The notes: generated by a model not told the origin, from the sequence alone. A DNA stretch of 64,000 nucleotides from Gracilaria vermiculophylla (GCA_019155205.2 JAHNZQ020003146.1:146433-210432); one strand, 5' to 3'; counted from the stretch's first letter, positions 32,013-43,445 are shown. Numbers and translations: made by a program.

Positions 32013-32534
32013 AGACCGAGGTTGTTGTTTCTTATCTACGCCTTTTGTCAAACCGCTTCAAGCGGCCATCTCCTCGAAGAGCACCGCGTTTAAGCCCGAA
32101 TGATGTGAGCTCGGGCGTTTTCAGCCGCGCCGTTTCCAGCCATAGCGCTGCATATGGGTTGCCCAGACGAGGGTGTTTTGAGACAAAGCTGACGCAAGTG
32201 CTGAGCGAACAGAACCTTGACAGGAGTGGTTGCGACAGTGGAGCGCCAATCATGTACTTGATCGATTGTGGATTTGAGCGGGGCATAGATAGCGCGCAAA
32301 CAAGAAAAACGCTGCGACTGCTAGACTAATTCGCAAGGAGATATGGGACACAGCCGTGCGACGCAAACAAGAGACAAAAGCAAAAATAGATCAACCCTAA
32401 CCAGCTTTGTCCCCGCGGTCCAGAGTTGCGGTAGATAATGAGCCGAAGAGGCAGTCCACGAAGGTCAGGAAGGTAGCGCCTGACAGAAGAGAAACGTAGT
32501 TTACCAAAGTAAGCAAAGCAGCACGGCAACACAG
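32013..32534. other. intergenic between convergent genes
   Basis: About 520 bp between the 3' ends of the coiled-coil protein gene and the THF1 gene; 3' UTR sequence presumably. No gene seen. Confidence 0.6.
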
Positions 32535-33557
32535 TTACGTAGAAGGTTCGGTTGCACTGGGCACCTGCGCTGATTGGGCGCCGTCGTCGGTTTGCTGCTC
32601 CTGCTCCAGTTGGGCAGCCTGTTTGGCGGCAGCCTGAGCTTTGGCGGCCAAACGCTCCGCGGTTTTCTTTGCTTCCCGTGCGGTTGCCTCGGCGAAAATC
32701 TGTTCAGCCTGCTTGAGACGCTCCATGTTAGAGAGGTAGGCGCCCATCTCGGAGGTGAACTTGCTTTGCACGAGCCCGATTTTGTCGGCCCACTTTTCAG
32801 CGTTGGCGGCGGACAGTTGGGCGCCGACGGCATCCATGACTTGGATGAGACCGATACCAAATAACCTGCTGTAGTACCAGTCAAAGTCGGCAGAGTGGCG
32901 TATGTAGGCCAGCGCCTCTATGACTGGGCCTACGGCGTCGGCCGACGCGGATGGGGAGGCGGTGTTGAGGGCTGCGAAGATGTCGTCTTCGGTCTTTCCT
33001 TCGAGCCAGTCCCTGACGGAGGCGGCACTGGTCTTGATGAGATCAATGTCGAGGTTGAGCGACGAGGCGCAAGCGGCGTACAGAAGGTCACGTTCTTGCT
33101 CACTGGGGTAGTAGCGCAGAAAGGTGGAGAATATGGAGTCGAAGCCGAAGGCGAAGACGGCATCGAAACGCCACATGGCGCAAACGACGGCCAGGTGCGT
33201 GGTGGTGAGCATTTCGTTGATGATGGAGCGGTAAACGATGGGGATAGGGCGGGCAAAGGCGCGGTTGAACCTGGACATGGTCGCCGACACCGGCTCGATG
33301 GAGTTGCCACGCAAGTCGCCGAAGCGGGAGGCGAAGGAGGAGCCGGGAGCGTTGACGGAGTTGGCGGACGGCACGGGCGGCGCATCGAGCTGGGAGGAAA
33401 CGGACGGCGGCGAGGCGGAGTTGGGGTCACGCGCGCAGACGCGCACGCAGCGCCTGGCGGGCGGCGGTCCGCGCCGCGGGCGCGAACATTGGCGCAGCGG
33501 CGAGGGGCGACGGCGCAGGCGTGCGGCAGCGGGCGATGTGACGAAGGCGATGGTCAT
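32535..33557 (-). CDS. THF1: THYLAKOID FORMATION1 / Psb29
   Basis: 340 residues. The THF1/Psb29 core begins near residue 96 with SRFNRAFARPIPIVYRSIIN and continues with EMLTTTHLAVV, FAFGFDSIFSTFLRYYPSEQ and, later, YYSRLFGIGLIQVMDA. It ends with an Ala/Lys/Gln-rich helix (ANMERLKQAEQIF-like coiled coil). Cyanobacterial and plant homologues are needed for photosystem II assembly or repair and thylakoid formation. Residues 1-90 (MTIAFVTSPAAARLRRR onward) are rich in Arg, Ser and Pro with a Phe near the start, as expected of a red-algal plastid transit peptide. The frame is open to 34307, but that is a GC-rich artefact overlapping the divergent gene; the ATG at 33557 gives the sensible transit peptide. 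Confidence 0.9.
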   Translation of the reverse strand: MTIAFVTSPAAARLRRRPSPLRQCSRPRRGPPPARRCVRVCARDPNSASPPSVSSQLDAPPVPSANSVNAPGSSFASRFGDLRGNSIEPVSATMSRFNRAFARPIPIVYRSIINEMLTTTHLAVVCAMWRFDAVFAFGFDSIFSTFLRYYPSEQERDLLYAACASSLNLDIDLIKTSAASVRDWLEGKTEDDIFAALNTASPSASADAVGPVIEALAYIRHSADFDWYYSRLFGIGLIQVMDAVGAQLSAANAEKWADKIGLVQSKFTSEMGAYLSNMERLKQAEQIFAEATAREAKKTAERLAAKAQAAAKQAAQLEQEQQTDDGAQSAQVPSATEPST

Positions 33558-34137
33558 CGTTGGTGCGGGAACGGGACGGGGGGATGGGATGGCCGGGGGG
33601 GTGGTGACCACGAACGGAATGGGCGCCGGGTGGGCAGCGGGGGCGGAGCGGCGCGCGCGCGCGTGGGGCAGCGACGGCACGCGCGATTCGCGCAGTGGCC
33701 GAAGGCGAGCGGCACAGCGCTTCGGGAAGCGCCAGGCACAGCGCACGATCTCGCGCACGAGCAGCCGCTGCAACGTGGCCAGGCGACCACGTGCGCGCAC
33801 GAGGCGCACGTGGACAGCGGCGGCCGCCGCTGCGCCAGGTGCGCGCGCGCGATTGGGCGCCAAGCGCGCGCGCCGTGGCGGCGAGCGGGTACGGGTGGCT
33901 GGGAGCGCGCCTCGCCGGAAAAGATCTGTCCGTGCGTGCGGCGCTGTGCTGTGTGCGCTGGCTGCGGTTGTCAACCACGCCGCGCATTTTAGAGGCGCTC
34001 GAACGGCGGCTTCCGCGGGCCGAAGAAATTGCCGTAGTCGCCGCCGCCGCCACCGCCGTTTTCGCAGGCAGTCATCATCCTCGTCTCCGCCGCCGCCGCC
34101 ACTCCCGAGCCCGCATCCGCCCGCCGCCGCCTCGCCA
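33558..34137. promoter_or_regulatory. shared GC-rich intergenic region between divergent genes
   Basis: 580 bp between the start codons of THF1 (-) and the DnaJ-type zinc-finger gene (+). It is extremely GC-rich with CGCGCG runs and is open in several frames by composition. It probably works as a bidirectional promoter. No TATA-like element is obvious. Confidence 0.5.
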
Positions 34138-34623
34138 ATGACGCTCGCCGTGACAGCTATCTCGCCGCTGCCGGTCGCGCGCCCGCTGCAGTCAGCGCTG
34201 CCGGGCATTTTGCTGGGCGCCACGGCCGCTGCCGCCGGGCTGCTGTTCGGGTCGCTGACGTCGCCTTCCCCTTCCGCGCAGCCGCGCCGCCCGTGCGAGC
34301 AGTGCAACGGCGAAGGGTACGTCGACTGTTTCTGCAGCCGCTGGAACTACGCCTCCTCCACATCGCGTGCCCGCTGCGACTCGTGCCACGGCAGCATGAG
34401 GACCAGATGTCCGCGCTGTCGCGGCGGCGGCACCGCCATCTCCACTCTACTGCGTGTCCCCATCCCCGTCAGGGTGCGTCGAGGCGTCGACGACATGCTC
34501 AACCGCCTCGCCGTCGTCCCCTTAGCTACCTCCCCTTTTCACGCCGTCTGCGCCGTTGCCCCGTTTTGTCAAAAACATTTGATACCGGCTGCGCCGCCTT
34601 TACTAGGCCCCCCTGATTTGTAG
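34138..34623 (+). CDS. DnaJ-type Cys-rich zinc-finger protein
   Basis: 161 residues from the ATG at 34138 (the frame is open upstream only because of GC content). A hydrophobic stretch ALPGILLGATAAAAGLLFGS (about 20-40) may be a membrane segment or part of a targeting signal. It is followed by Cys motifs related to the DnaJ zinc domain: CEQCNGEG, DCFC, CDSCHG and CPRCRGGG at about 56-105. No J domain. Plastid proteins of this build (BSD2, PSA2, LQY1 types) act as chaperones or thiol proteins in Rubisco or photosystem assembly. Divergent to THF1, which suggests but does not prove a plastid role. The second motif is degenerate. Confidence 0.75.
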   Translation: MTLAVTAISPLPVARPLQSALPGILLGATAAAAGLLFGSLTSPSPSAQPRRPCEQCNGEGYVDCFCSRWNYASSTSRARCDSCHGSMRTRCPRCRGGGTAISTLLRVPIPVRVRRGVDDMLNRLAVVPLATSPFHAVCAVAPFCQKHLIPAAPPLLGPPDL

Positions 34624-36629
34624 CTTCCTACCAGTCGCGCTTCTCGCTTTTCATGTGTTGGGGAGATGGTGAGGTCTTTTGTGTCGCGGAGCTCCGCGGT
34701 CGTCCCGCATCTGGTCTCCGTTGCTTACTTTTGAAAGCCTGTATACTGTGTCAATGTAAACAAACGCAACTTCACTACTCTCCCTTGTTCCTACCCGCCT
34801 CTTACCCTCACCGCTTCCTCTCGCTCCCGTGCGCGCTATTTCGCACACATCAACCGCATCCAAACCTCACTGCGGCGCTTACCACTCCATTACATCGAAA
34901 AAAATCCGAGTCCGTCGAAACTCGTTCTTCCACAGCAAGTATTTCTGCACTGATCTTCTCCCCGTCACTCTGTTACATCGTTCTAGTTCGCCGCCTAGCA
35001 TTTGAATAATTTCATGTAGATGTGCGCTTGGCCCCTAGTCTTTGAGTTAGGCAATAAACAACAAATTGCTTCCACCATTGTCCTGCGCACGCCCATGAAG
35101 CGCCATGTTTTCAATCTTCTCACCATTGTCTGTGGGCCGCCCTCCGAATCCCTACACTTGCTTTCTCCCCTCGTCCCACAAATATATGTTGCGTTGCGAG
35201 TAACGTCTCCCGCGAACGCCCACTTCCAGAATATTGAGTTGTTCGTAAATTGGCGCTCCGGTGCTCGGGTCCGCGATGAAATAAGTACCCGCCCAGTAGT
35301 CGAGATGAGCACGTTGTGCATTGGGGAAGTCGCTTTCCTCTTTCATACCAGTGCTGCCCCGCTCGTTCTTCGTTTGCCACGGGGCACAGAGACGTAAGCA
35401 CTTTCGAACAGTCTCACACTCGTGTGAGTAACGTGGTCTCTCTTTGGCCGCTGTTGTGCCTACGGACCACTTTCCCACACTGGTTCGCTGACCGTAAGCA
35501 ACTTACGCTGCGAAGCAGCACATATTCCACGGATGGAGCCTTTCTGCCTTTCCCAAACCGTCAGCAGAGTTGAAACATCGAGACAAATATGGCGCCACCC
35601 AATGTGCGAAGGCTATTACCCGTGCTTATCCCTCACTTGATCAAGACCTGAGTGCAGCGAATGGTCTTCACCGGCACACGAAATCGTTGATGACAACTTA
35701 CGCACAGCACGCACTAACCATGGGGTCAAACCCCGTAACTTACCTTGATGCCCTCTCTTCCTTGAGGTGCAACACCGGCTGAGATAGCATCCTGAAAAGC
35801 CCAGGGGAGGCGGATACGAATCAGAATGAAATTTGGCGAAAGCGGTCTCCAACGCGAATGACGTGCTCGAGTTTAGCCCATGGCGCCACGGATATGCTCA
35901 ACAGACTTGATAGCTTCGTGCTCGAGCGGCCCGCAGCTGGACCGACGGCTGTATCATGTAGATCTCAATGTTTCACACACAGATTGCCACGTGCTGTCAG
36001 TAGATACGAGCGTTATGGTCCAAAACGGAGACACGACGAGTCCAGGTCCTTCACCGGGCACCGCTGCAGCTTTCGGCTCTATGCGCGAGGCCACTCTCTC
36101 TTTCTGTGTCTGCTGCACAAGCAGTACGGTACAGGTAATATAAACCAGTAGCCGGGTTTCCGCAAAGATGCCTACATCACGAATCTTGAGCTGTCAAGAC
36201 AATGACTTATACACTAGACAGACAAACACTCGTTGATTGTCCATCTCAGTTTAAATCGCAACATGTTAGAAGCCTGTACACGGTACATTGAATGCTATGG
36301 TATCTTTGGGAAGGGAGGTTGCAATTGGGTTTGTCACCTCGCAGCAATGATATTAGATTTTGATTGATAATATTTGAAAGTGGTTCCTGTTCAAGGTCCA
36401 GATGGACCTTGTTTATGTTTCAAAGTTGAGCTCGCAGATGGTTGGCTTAAGTTACCAAGCTTAAATTGACAATTTGCTCTCGTTCACAGATATTTGAGTG
36501 TCTCACATTCTCAGTACATGACCCCTACGCGCTGAAGTTGGTGAGCATCCTGGTGTGTATCGTCATCATCATCAACTTCTTTAATGTGGACGTTGTGCTC
36601 TAATTCTTAGCACTGCAGAGGCCTCTCCT
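34624..36629. other. intergenic
   Basis: About 2 kb without a supported gene. Short frames on both strands (for example 35152-35478 -, 35858-36151 +) show no domain, and the overlapping frames near 35.9-36.1 kb look like decayed coding DNA of unknown origin. Confidence 0.45.
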
Positions 36630-37528
36630 AAAGATATTTCTCTTTCCTCAAGAAGGCTAGAACCCTTCGTGGCACTTCTCTAATGATATTTTCTACCGAT
36701 TTGCAGCTACGACTCAGATGACTGCGAAGAATTTGTCGACGGCTCCCTTTTGTTTTGGAACAACGCATCATCACGTGGATACAGTCTTTTTTCACCGCTA
36801 GTGCGCAATCGCAGCGTAACACTTTCTGGTTCATGTAGCTGGCGACTAGGTGTAGCGTTTGAGTATGTGCTGTGTACCAATGCGCTAGCGTGATTTTTGC
36901 GAATCGTGCATCCTTCAGATTCTCGTTGCTTTCATCGTCTTCGGGCAGTAGCCGCCTGTTCTTTTGTGTATGATTCTTAGTTGTGCTTTGACGTCTTGCA
37001 GATCGTGTAGTACAAGGACCTGTTCTGATATCAGAAGCTTCAATCCCAACTTCGCCACCTTGTCTACTCTTTCATTTTCTTTTGTCCCGCAATGGCTTGG
37101 TACCCACAGCGTAGAAACCTCACACCGTTGACTCAGGCAATTCAGTGTTTTTGCTAGTTGTTGTAGATGAGATGCTTGACGGCGAATATCTCCCTTAAGC
37201 TATCCAACGTTGCGCGAGAATCCGTGAAGATTCGTATGTGCCGGTACCAGGACGTTGGGACGCACTGAACAGCGCTGTGCATAGCCAAGCCCTCTGCTGA
37301 GTATGAGCAAGTGTTCCCACCAGCTGGTATAATTTGTTGGTCTACTCGGTTTTCAGCGTGCCAATGTATTTCACAAGCTCCTGCTGCAACACTTTCTGTT
37401 ATGGCATCATCATCAGCCAGCCAAAATTGACAATGATCTATTCCACATGCAAGAGTAGTAGACGCGTAATATATGCATAAATGTTTTCTCATCGATCTTA
37501 AATTTGCTATTTGAACGTTGCGATTCAA
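36630..37528 (-). pseudogene. LINE retrotransposon RNase H and C-terminal relic
   Basis: On the - strand: NTCSYSAEGLAMHSAV (catalytic Glu), IRIFTDSRATLDSL (Asp), then in a shifted frame LWVPSHCGTKENERVDKVAK near 37060-37115 (His and final Asp), which is the RNase HI order of non-LTR elements. Downstream comes a Cys/His-containing segment (CDCALAVKKDCIHVMMRCSK) and a terminal helix RVLAFLRK, as at the end of I/Jockey-type ORF2 proteins. The upstream RT is missing. Several stops. Oldest-looking element in the gene island. Confidence 0.7.
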
Positions 37529-38925
37529 AAATCATTCCTCCACAGTCAAACACAAGATGTGTACTGGAAAAGAATCCTCTGCGATTCTCGTCGAAGATAT
37601 CACTTTGATAAAGAACAAAAGATATTCAAAAGAAACACGACAGACTCGCTGGGGTACAGACTGCATGTTTTTACCTCTAGATACTCCAAATATTGTAGAA
37701 GACAAACTTGTCTTTCAGCTCTGCGACACACCACAACTATCCATCACATTCGTACGTTAACGCTAAGTAGAAGAAACATACCAAACACAAAACAATAGAA
37801 GAACGATCGGTTCCAATAAGATCAATATCGGGCGCCATGAAAGTAATGAGATTTTAATTATAGAAAATATTCTCCGCTACAACTGTTCTTTGTCACATGA
37901 TATTCGAATTTGATATGAAGAGATTTTATTGAAGCTGTGTTGGGACGTGCAGAGTAGTATTTTATAGCAGCATCACTAGAACTGTTTTCACAAACTGCAT
38001 AAAGAGAGAAGATATTGGGGCTGTATAGCTAAAACAACTAATAGGACGGCAGCACCTGAATATTTTCACCACTTTGCGGCATAAGAAAAATCTAGCATGA
38101 GAAACTGTAATAATAGTATTGCCGGAACGGTTTTTGCAACTTGAGATAGAGCAACGGGTGGCAAACACGAAGAGCAGAATAGAAAAGGACAGAAGAAGAG
38201 ACGAGTTCGAGGGTTCCTATTATAATTTGAAAGTCGACTTCAGAGGAACTATTCTGCGTCAGTCACTGTCGCTCTCCTAACTTTAGCTTAATCTACTTCC
38301 AAGGATTGGAATCAGATGATTGCATGCCCTGTATCGCTTGACATGTTTCACATGTTCCAGATTGGTTGAAATACATGCTCTTGAAACATGTGAGAGCAAT
38401 TAATTCAAAATGAAGAAGGAAATGGAATTCGAAAATGTATCGATTTGCAAAATGGAATCTCCATTGGTGTTTATTCTACTTTTCTCATACTGTAAGATTG
38501 TAGCTCACGGGACAAAACGGTTCTGGGAGCCGCCCAAAGTGAGCTGCACACGGTTAGTTCGTTCATAAAACTTCGTCAGCTAGGTCAAACTTGTCAACAA
38601 ATCATTGTATCTTTTCCGGTTCTGTTACCTTTCTCATAACCATATCTTGCTCCGTGGTTCACAAATGAGTAATTCTGCTATTTGTAAAACGCACTCCACG
38701 AGGCTGATTATCATATGCATACTATCGGAGGAAAAGAAGGAGAGAAGCAAAACCTGTGGGTGGCTAAAGTTCCAATGCGAATCGAGAGTATGTCCGTCCT
38801 TATTCATGAGTTTAGTGTCGGAGGCCTGCGCAGAGCTCCAATGAATACATCATCTATGATATTTAGCTTAACAAGAAGACAGACGAAAGGTAGAAAAGTT
38901 AAAATGAATGAAGAGCAATTAATAT
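37529..38925. other. intergenic, AT-rich
   Basis: No supported gene. The short frames at 37511-37798 overlap one another and have no domain. Confidence 0.5.
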
Positions 38926-39369
38926 ATGTACACACCAAGAACATTCTCACCATACGAAAGAGAAAGAATACAGATACTACTACAAGAGCAAGCTTCCAGG
39001 ATACGTGAGCAATATTTAGAATGGTTTCTGAACTATGATGTTGAGTTCTGCAACAAGAGGCTCGTGTCTTCTTCAAGAATCGCAAACATGGCTGTCATCA
39101 ACAAATACGGTGAGTTCGAGGTAGTAGGAAACGGCCATTCAAGACTGTCGAGTGAAAAGAATCTTGAGCGAAATGTACTATGCAAGGAAAAATACATGTC
39201 AGTTTACGGTAGTATTATGCCTAGTGTTTACCATTCATTTGAAAAGACGATGCGAACGAGAATGTCAGGATTTTTCCAGTATTGGTCCAGCTTCGGTTCT
39301 GGCTTGGCGCAGATAGTCAAATGGGGCATTCTCATTCAAAACAGTCAGCTGTATTGTGCTGCTCAATAG
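38926..39369 (+). CDS. hypothetical protein (uncertain)
   Basis: 147 codons from an ATG, moderately charged (FSPYERERIQILLQEQ at the start), no signal peptide or membrane span and no family recognised. The gene would end about 200 bp before the 3' end of the convergent carrier gene. The codon pattern is unremarkable, and it may be a chance frame or a fragment. Confidence 0.25.
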   Translation: MYTPRTFSPYERERIQILLQEQASRIREQYLEWFLNYDVEFCNKRLVSSSRIANMAVINKYGEFEVVGNGHSRLSSEKNLERNVLCKEKYMSVYGSIMPSVYHSFEKTMRTRMSGFFQYWSSFGSGLAQIVKWGILIQNSQLYCAAQ

Positions 39370-39565
39370 TGTACAACGCTCAAGAAAGAAGAACAGAGTA
39401 TTGTTAGTCGGTGTGGTGGCATTTGGGTATATATCAGTATCCCTCACAGAGATAATAAATATCTTAACTATTCTCATGAGATATCTCTATTTCACACAAG
39501 ACGAGCGAACACGTTTGTCGCCCGAATATGTGAGCTTTCGCGCAATCACTGCAGATGCAAACTGT

Positions 39566-40555
39566 TTATGGAGCTTTCTGTTTCACAGCAGTGGTACTTC
39601 GGAGTTTACGATCCAAAAGCGCACGCTTAGAGGCCTCATGAACGCCAAAGAAGACAGCGGTGAACGGAATAAGCCACACAACACGAGCAGTAGATCCTTT
39701 GAACAAGCCGCTTAGACCTTCAGTTTTAAACACCTTGACCAGGACATCAGCAACACCTTTGTACTGTCTCTGCGACCCGGAAGTCATCTGAGTCATAAGG
39801 CGAGTCTTAGCAAGATCAAGAGGTGTGGTGAGAAAGCCAGTACAGCCGCCTGCGACTCCTCCAAGAGCAATCTCTTCATGAGGCGTTAATTTCGGACGAT
39901 TAACTGCTGCGCGAAACAGCTTCTTAAACTGAGAGTACAAACCAAACTCAAGCATAGTGTACGGGACGTCTCGTAATAAGGTTGCTCCATAACCGGTATA
40001 GAGTGCTCTGGGACCCTCCCGCTTTAAAATGGCTTGTACACCAGAGACGAACCCAGGATAGACACCAGCCTGCAAACGCTGTTTCATTAACTCTGCCGGC
40101 ACTAACACAATAGAACAGGCGATAAACGCCAAGGCTCCGCAGGAAAAGTCCACAAGCGGCCCATTTGTACCGGACGCACTTAGATTCGCAAAGAATTGAG
40201 TCAAAGTTTCAAAAGCCGCAAATTTGATGGCGCCCGCGGGCACCTGACCTCCCATACTGATTCCTATTCCTTTGTAAAGAGCTGGTAAGCCACCAGTTCT
40301 CAACGTTGACGAGAGGGCCCCAAATGTGCCCACTTTCAAGTTGGATTTTGACGCGGCTTGCACAACAGTTTTCACAGTATCCATAGGATGCATGGATGCA
40401 ACTGCTGCTCCGGAAGCAACTGCCCCCGCAATGAGATGTTCCACCAGATTTAAGCCATCAGAAAGAGGCCGGGTTACAGAGTCGAGAACGTTTCGAAGAT
40501 GATTGCGAGGCTTTGGGGAGTGTATTGTGACAGCGGTGGCGAGATGGCAGCGCAT
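39566..40555 (-). CDS. mitochondrial carrier, SAM carrier (SLC25A26)-like
   Basis: 329 residues with three mitochondrial-carrier repeats: HPMDTVKT in repeat 1, VPAELMKQRLQAGV in repeat 2 and TPLDLAKTRLM in repeat 3, each followed by the G-x-GLYKG-type second motif (ALYKGIG, ALYTGYGATLLRDVPY, GLFKGSTARV). The repeat-2 wording (VPAE.MKQR, LLRDVPY) points to the S-adenosylmethionine carrier branch, an inner-membrane exchanger of cytosolic SAM for mitochondrial SAH. About 35 basic residues precede the first helix. Single exon. Substrate assignment is by similarity only. Confidence 0.85.
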   Translation of the reverse strand: MRCHLATAVTIHSPKPRNHLRNVLDSVTRPLSDGLNLVEHLIAGAVASGAAVASMHPMDTVKTVVQAASKSNLKVGTFGALSSTLRTGGLPALYKGIGISMGGQVPAGAIKFAAFETLTQFFANLSASGTNGPLVDFSCGALAFIACSIVLVPAELMKQRLQAGVYPGFVSGVQAILKREGPRALYTGYGATLLRDVPYTMLEFGLYSQFKKLFRAAVNRPKLTPHEEIALGGVAGGCTGFLTTPLDLAKTRLMTQMTSGSQRQYKGVADVLVKVFKTEGLSGLFKGSTARVVWLIPFTAVFFGVHEASKRALLDRKLRSTTAVKQKAP

Positions 40556-41295
40556 GGCGATGGGTGAATGGATCGGTGACTGAGGAAGGCGGTGCGGTGT
40601 TTACCGACGGCTTGTGGCGCAGTCGAGGGGCGAACGGCGGCGTGACGGGGACGCAGCGCGACGGATTGCGGGAGGAAGTGGAGCGGAGCGCATCGTTGAC
40701 GTGCGCGACTCTGGTCGCCGCCATTCACTCTATGGACTGCGCAGGCTGCATTCCAATCAGCATCGAGATCGCGCGGCGATCACATTTCCCGTTGCACGAG
40801 AGCCCTCTGGGAGAGGCGGCTTATAAACACGTGGCGTACGTGGTTTTGTGGTAGTCTGCCATGTCAGATCTCTCACGGACGACGGCTACGGCCGCTAACG
40901 GCGAAGCGGGCGCCGGCGCGTGCTGCTGTATCAGCGGTCTTCCGCAGTGTCGACGATAGGGCGCGGATGCACGCGGTCCGACGGTCGTAAGGTAACATAG
41001 ATTCTTCGGCATGCGGTTTTCCGATTGATGCTGCAGCGAGTATACGAGTTAGTATACTGCTTGCTGTTTTTATTAGGCAACCGGATGTCGAACTCATCTC
41101 TACACGGTGTTTTATTCGGGCGGTTTCTTCAAATTCGTGGAAACTGTGCCCTCCCCATAACACCAAGAAAAACCGTAAGAGCTGACTTATTTGAGTCGTG
41201 AGGTTGATCAAACATATGAAATCCCGCGAATTAAGGTCTTAGCTACACCTCACAAAAGCAACTTTTACTTTCACTATACACAGGCACCCAAGCTG
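40556..41295. other. intergenic between carrier and acyl-CoA oxidase
   Basis: 740 bp between two genes on the same (-) strand: the carrier 5' region and the oxidase 3' UTR. Frames here are compositional. Confidence 0.55.
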
Positions 41296-43445
41296 TCATA
41301 ATCTAGAACGACTGTTGTGGGCAACATAGTCAAACGCGATCGGGGCAAGTAAATGCGCCGGAATTCCGAAGCCGTTGACGTAGTCCATCACATGAGCCCG
41401 CATAGCCTTGCACATTTCCAAAAGGCGATCGTGAACTCTCAACCCGTCTGCTCCGCTCAGCGCCCCATTTCTTATGAATCCACCATCATCATCGATACGC
41501 TTCAACACATAAATCGATCCACATGTCCGTAAAGCATTCATCAACTCACTTTTACCATCTTCTCCTAGTTGCTTCATTTTCTTATCAAATAGTTCAAGTA
41601 TCAGCAACTCTGTATGAGCGCGAGCAGCTTCTTCCACCAAGATTCCACAGTTATTGAATGCCTCGAGAGCAGTCATACCGTTTCTCTGCATCAGCTGCAG
41701 GCGATTTGTCAGTCTTGCGAACACTGCAGCTTCCCTGCGACGAAACACAATACGCGCAAATTCTACGCTGCACACATCCATGCTACCAAGATCAGCATCT
41801 CTTAACGCGTAGCGCTCGTTCAGATACGAGAAATGTCCCGCGAAAACAGCATTGTTTTTGACGCCGCGCATGAATTCAGGAAGAACAGACTTGGTGACAG
41901 CTTGCAACAATATATGGTTGTCTCCCTCATAAGTGAGCGCCACATCATGACCATTCTTGATCGGACCGATGCGATTTTCCGACTTGTACCCTTGCCCGCC
42001 ACATGCTTCCCTTGCTTCTTGGAGCGTGGCCAAAGAGTGCCATGTCATCAATGCCTTGAAGCCTGAACTCCAAATATGAAGCTTTTTCCCAAGCTGCTGG
42101 TGATGCCATAGGTATTTGAGTTCATTCAGAACAATTAACATCACATATGTTGTGGCCAGCCCGGGAATGAGTCGATATTGGTGACTCTGATAGTCCAGAA
42201 GTCGTACTTCTTCACCGTCACGAGGACCAAATGCCCTCCGAGACAGCGCATAACGGATGGCAATCGAAAGTCCAATTTTTGCCTGGTTCAGACACCCAGC
42301 CGCCACACTTGAAAAGTAAATCCGAAGTCAGAAATGAGCTAATGCGCAACGAGCTATATGATGAAGGCACAAACTTACCTAACCCTTCCTCCGGACAGTG
42401 AAGCCAAAGACGCGCCGAAAAGCTCGTCGGGACTGTTGAATTTTGAAGAATAGTGGCCATCCACAGAAACCTGAGCATAACGCCGCAGCAAATGGTCCCA
42501 TGGCACTGGTACATGATCAAACCAAATCCTGCCATTATCCACGCCGTTGAGCCCACACTTGTGTCCACAGTCTGCCAAAGTCACTCCGTTGACATTTGTC
42601 CCATCATCATTTCGGATTCGTACTAAAAACGGATGAACGCCGTGGCAAACGCCCTTGACATACAACTGTGCAAAACAGACGGTCCATCTGGCTGTTTGAT
42701 ACGCACCGCCAATCCAATACTTCTGCGCAGAATCGGAAGGGGTATGGATGACAAACGAACGCGAAGATAAGTCATACGTGGCAACAGTCTCGACACCTCG
42801 TGCATTGGAACCGTGCCCCAACTCAGTAAGAGCAAAGCAGCCCAGCATTTGACAGCGTTCGACCAGCGGCAACCATTTGGCAGCCTGTTCGTCGTTGCCC
42901 AGGAGCTTTATTGTGGCACCGAACAGCCCATAGTGGACGGACATTTTTATGTCGAGGCTGTGTGAAAGTAGGCCGCAGCTCTCTATGACAGCTTCGTACC
43001 GTTGTCTACCTTCCATCGTGCCGGCAGATATGGAATTGTGTAGGTACCCCAGGGCGTCTACTTTCTTCCACATTTTCATCACGTGGGCGCGTTGTTGGGA
43101 TAACGACAGGCCGTGATGGGCGTGGAAGTCAGGCTGCTTGAAGAGTTTGTACAGATTATCTCGAAGCTGTAAATGATGCTGGTCTAACAGAGCCCTCATG
43201 CTGTGCACGTCGAACAAAGGCTTGGACTGCGGTTTGGACGCATGGGGAGCAGGCTGATGCTGGGCATCATGCATCCATTGCAGATGGGCGCGGGGAATGG
43301 GAGGGGTTTCATGAGGGGCAAACTCGCGCGCCGCGTTGTCAAAAATATCAGTTGAAAAGCGCGGGGGAGGCGGCGAGGCAGAAAGACCATGGGATTTCAG
43401 AAGCGACGGGCTGTGATGCTTGGACAAAGTTGGCGAGGCAGGCAT
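41296..43445 (-). CDS. peroxisomal acyl-CoA oxidase (two exons: 43445-42379, 42307-41296)
   Basis: 692 residues after removal of a 71-bp intron. Flavoprotein that oxidises acyl-CoA to 2-trans-enoyl-CoA with release of hydrogen peroxide, the first step of peroxisomal beta-oxidation. Exon 1 contains the flavin-contact block GCFALTELGHGSNARGVET and HVPVPWDHLLRRYAQV; the junction restores LSGGRVSVAAGCLNQAKIGL, a hallmark ACOX segment. Exon 2 has LSRRAFGP, EACGGQGYKSENRIG (catalytic region) and EGDNHILLQ. The C-terminus SRSRL ends in SRL, a canonical PTS1 signal. The catalase upstream in the island would remove its product. N-terminal 30 residues are Ser/Pro/His-rich. Confidence 0.95.
42308..42378 (-). 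other. spliceosomal intron in acyl-CoA oxidase gene
   Basis: 71 bp, donor AG|GTAAGT and acceptor TTTTCAAG|T. Splicing joins phase-2 codon AG-T (Ser) and yields a continuous ACOX sequence; without it exon 1 ends in a stop after GGRVR. A branch-like CTGAC lies near 42330. Only intron confidently seen in the window. Confidence 0.93.

Noticed and set aside
33238..34137. Long + strand frame of about 460 codons running through the THF1 gene
   Set aside because: It is a shadow produced by very high GC; only its last 161 codons (from 34138) show a domain.
33558..34307. N-terminal extension of THF1 to 34307
   Set aside because: Arg/Pro/Ala-only composition and overlap with the divergent gene; the ATG at 33557 gives a normal transit peptide.
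35152..35478. - strand frame with a readable stretch (DYWAGTYFIADPSTGAPIYE)
   Set aside because: No ATG start for most of it, overlaps + frames, no recognised family; left as intergenic.
42218..42568. Frame on - across the acyl-CoA oxidase intron
   Set aside because: Out of frame with both exons; splicing explains the region.
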